DNA from: CAVQEK01 sp963711495
Lineage (GTDB): Bacteria > Bacteroidota > Bacteroidia > Cytophagales > Cyclobacteriaceae
Assembly (NCBI GenBank): GCA_963711495.1
Contig: CAVQEK010000004.1
Span: 2,170,001-2,234,000 of the forward strand
Reading direction: 5' to 3'
Length of the DNA stretch: 64,000 nt
Position numbers and translations under genes: made by a program. Below, in pieces: positions 63,550-64,000 of this stretch. Numbering within the stretch: position 1 is the stretch's first letter; the number at the start of each line of letters is the position of its first letter. Under the pieces are notes generated by a model, which saw nothing but the letters and a program-made list of their open reading frames with translations, was not told where the DNA came from and did no database searches.

Positions 63550-64000
63550 ATGGATTATAATAAAATATTGGAAAATCTTGAATTGCCTCCCGCTCCGGCA
63601 CCGAAAGGAGTATACAAGCCGATGTTGATCGACGGGAAATATGTCTATGTTTCCGGTCACGGTCCCGTTAAAAGAGATGGCAGTTTAATGAAAGGATGCG
63701 TTGGAAAAGATCTCAGCGCAGATGAAGGTAAATTGGCGGCAAGACAGGCAGGTCTTACTATATTATCGACCCTGAAAACAAATCTCGGTGATCTGAACAG
63801 GATCAAAAGGGTGATCAAGGTGCTGGGGATGGTATATGCAACTTCGGATTTCGACAGGCATCCTTATGTCATTAATGGTTGCAGTGAGTTGTTTGTGGAA
63901 GTTTTTGGCGCTGAAAACGGGGTGGGTGTTAGAAGTGCCGTGGGCATGGGAAGTTTGCCGGAACAAATTCCAGTGGAAATAGAGGCATTATTTGAATTAG
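63550..64000 (+). CDS. RidA/YjgF family protein, 3' end outside the window
   Basis: 150 codons visible, no stop before the edge; the family is about 150-160 residues in this subgroup, so only a few codons are missing. Visible marks are LPPAPAPKGVYKPML, YVYVSGHGP near 33 and the NGVGVRSAVGMGSLP segment near 125, where the Arg is the imine-pocket residue. RidA proteins hydrolyse reactive enamines/imines released by PLP enzymes. It is 36 bp after the GntP permease gene and probably in its operon. Confidence 0.9.
   Translation, partial: MDYNKILENLELPPAPAPKGVYKPMLIDGKYVYVSGHGPVKRDGSLMKGCVGKDLSADEGKLAARQAGLTILSTLKTNLGDLNRIKRVIKVLGMVYATSDFDRHPYVINGCSELFVEVFGAENGVGVRSAVGMGSLPEQIPVEIEALFEL

Overview
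The window reads as chromosomal DNA of a free-living, polysaccharide-using member of the Bacteroidota, probably the Saprospirales/Chitinophagales side, although the exact taxon is inference. The evidence is a SusC/SusD pair with surface glycan-binding lipoproteins, two ECF sigma/FecR pairs, a type IX secretion C-terminal domain, a DUF4249 lipoprotein, the absence of Shine-Dalgarno sequences, and promoters of the phylum-specific TTTG-N19/20-TAnnTTTG form (clearest at sucD and rpsT).

Region 1 (1-7.8 kb) is a [NiFe]-hydrogenase locus. On the minus strand a group 3b-type cytoplasmic hydrogenase operon starts (iron-sulfur subunit, then the 5' end of the FAD subunit) and runs off the left edge. Divergent to it are rex, a short HPGH membrane protein, hypF, hypC, hypD, hypE and a His-rich hypB. 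Each side of the divergent intergenic region carries an 18-bp Rex-box-like sequence immediately upstream of the start codon, which suggests NADH/NAD+ control of both arms. No hypA is present in the window.

Region 2 (7.8-26.5 kb) is mostly housekeeping: mgsA, a tRNA-like gene with canonical ends but a 56-nt variable region, sucD, a probable pheT-coiled coil-zapA-rny transcription unit, a DUF1684 protein, radC, rpsT, glycerate kinase, a TlpA-like thioredoxin, tex, a nucleoside-recognition (SpmA/SpmB-type) protein, a penicillin-acylase-family hydrolase coupled to a small membrane protein, and an isolated homing-endonuclease-like gene whose catalytic residues look eroded.

Region 3 (26.7-42.5 kb) contains an outer-membrane beta-barrel protein, a CE2-like SGNH esterase, and a polysaccharide utilisation locus: ECF sigma, FecR, STN-domain SusC, SusD, two TIG-domain surface glycan-binding proteins, a clan GH-A glycosidase with a type IX sorting tail, and an acetylxylan-esterase-like alpha/beta hydrolase. 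Control appears to run by trans-envelope signalling (SusC to FecR to sigma) because no hybrid two-component or SusR regulator is present.

Region 4 (42.6-48.9 kb) is a TetR-controlled tripartite efflux operon (TetR, TolC, HlyD, DHA2 permease) with a strong palindromic operator, followed by a tandem dihaem cytochrome c and a tiny downstream ORF that duplicates its membrane tail.

Region 5 (49-57 kb) is a second ECF sigma/FecR/TonB-receptor unit with a DUF4249 lipoprotein and an unrecognised lipoprotein, then a second DHA2 permease without partners. Region 6 (57.5-64 kb) holds an unrecognised protein, a Crp/Fnr regulator, a spondin-domain lipoprotein with internal duplication, a DJ-1/PfpI protein, and a GntP permease next to a RidA-family gene cut by the right edge. 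No CRISPR array, insertion sequence, rRNA or prophage was seen.
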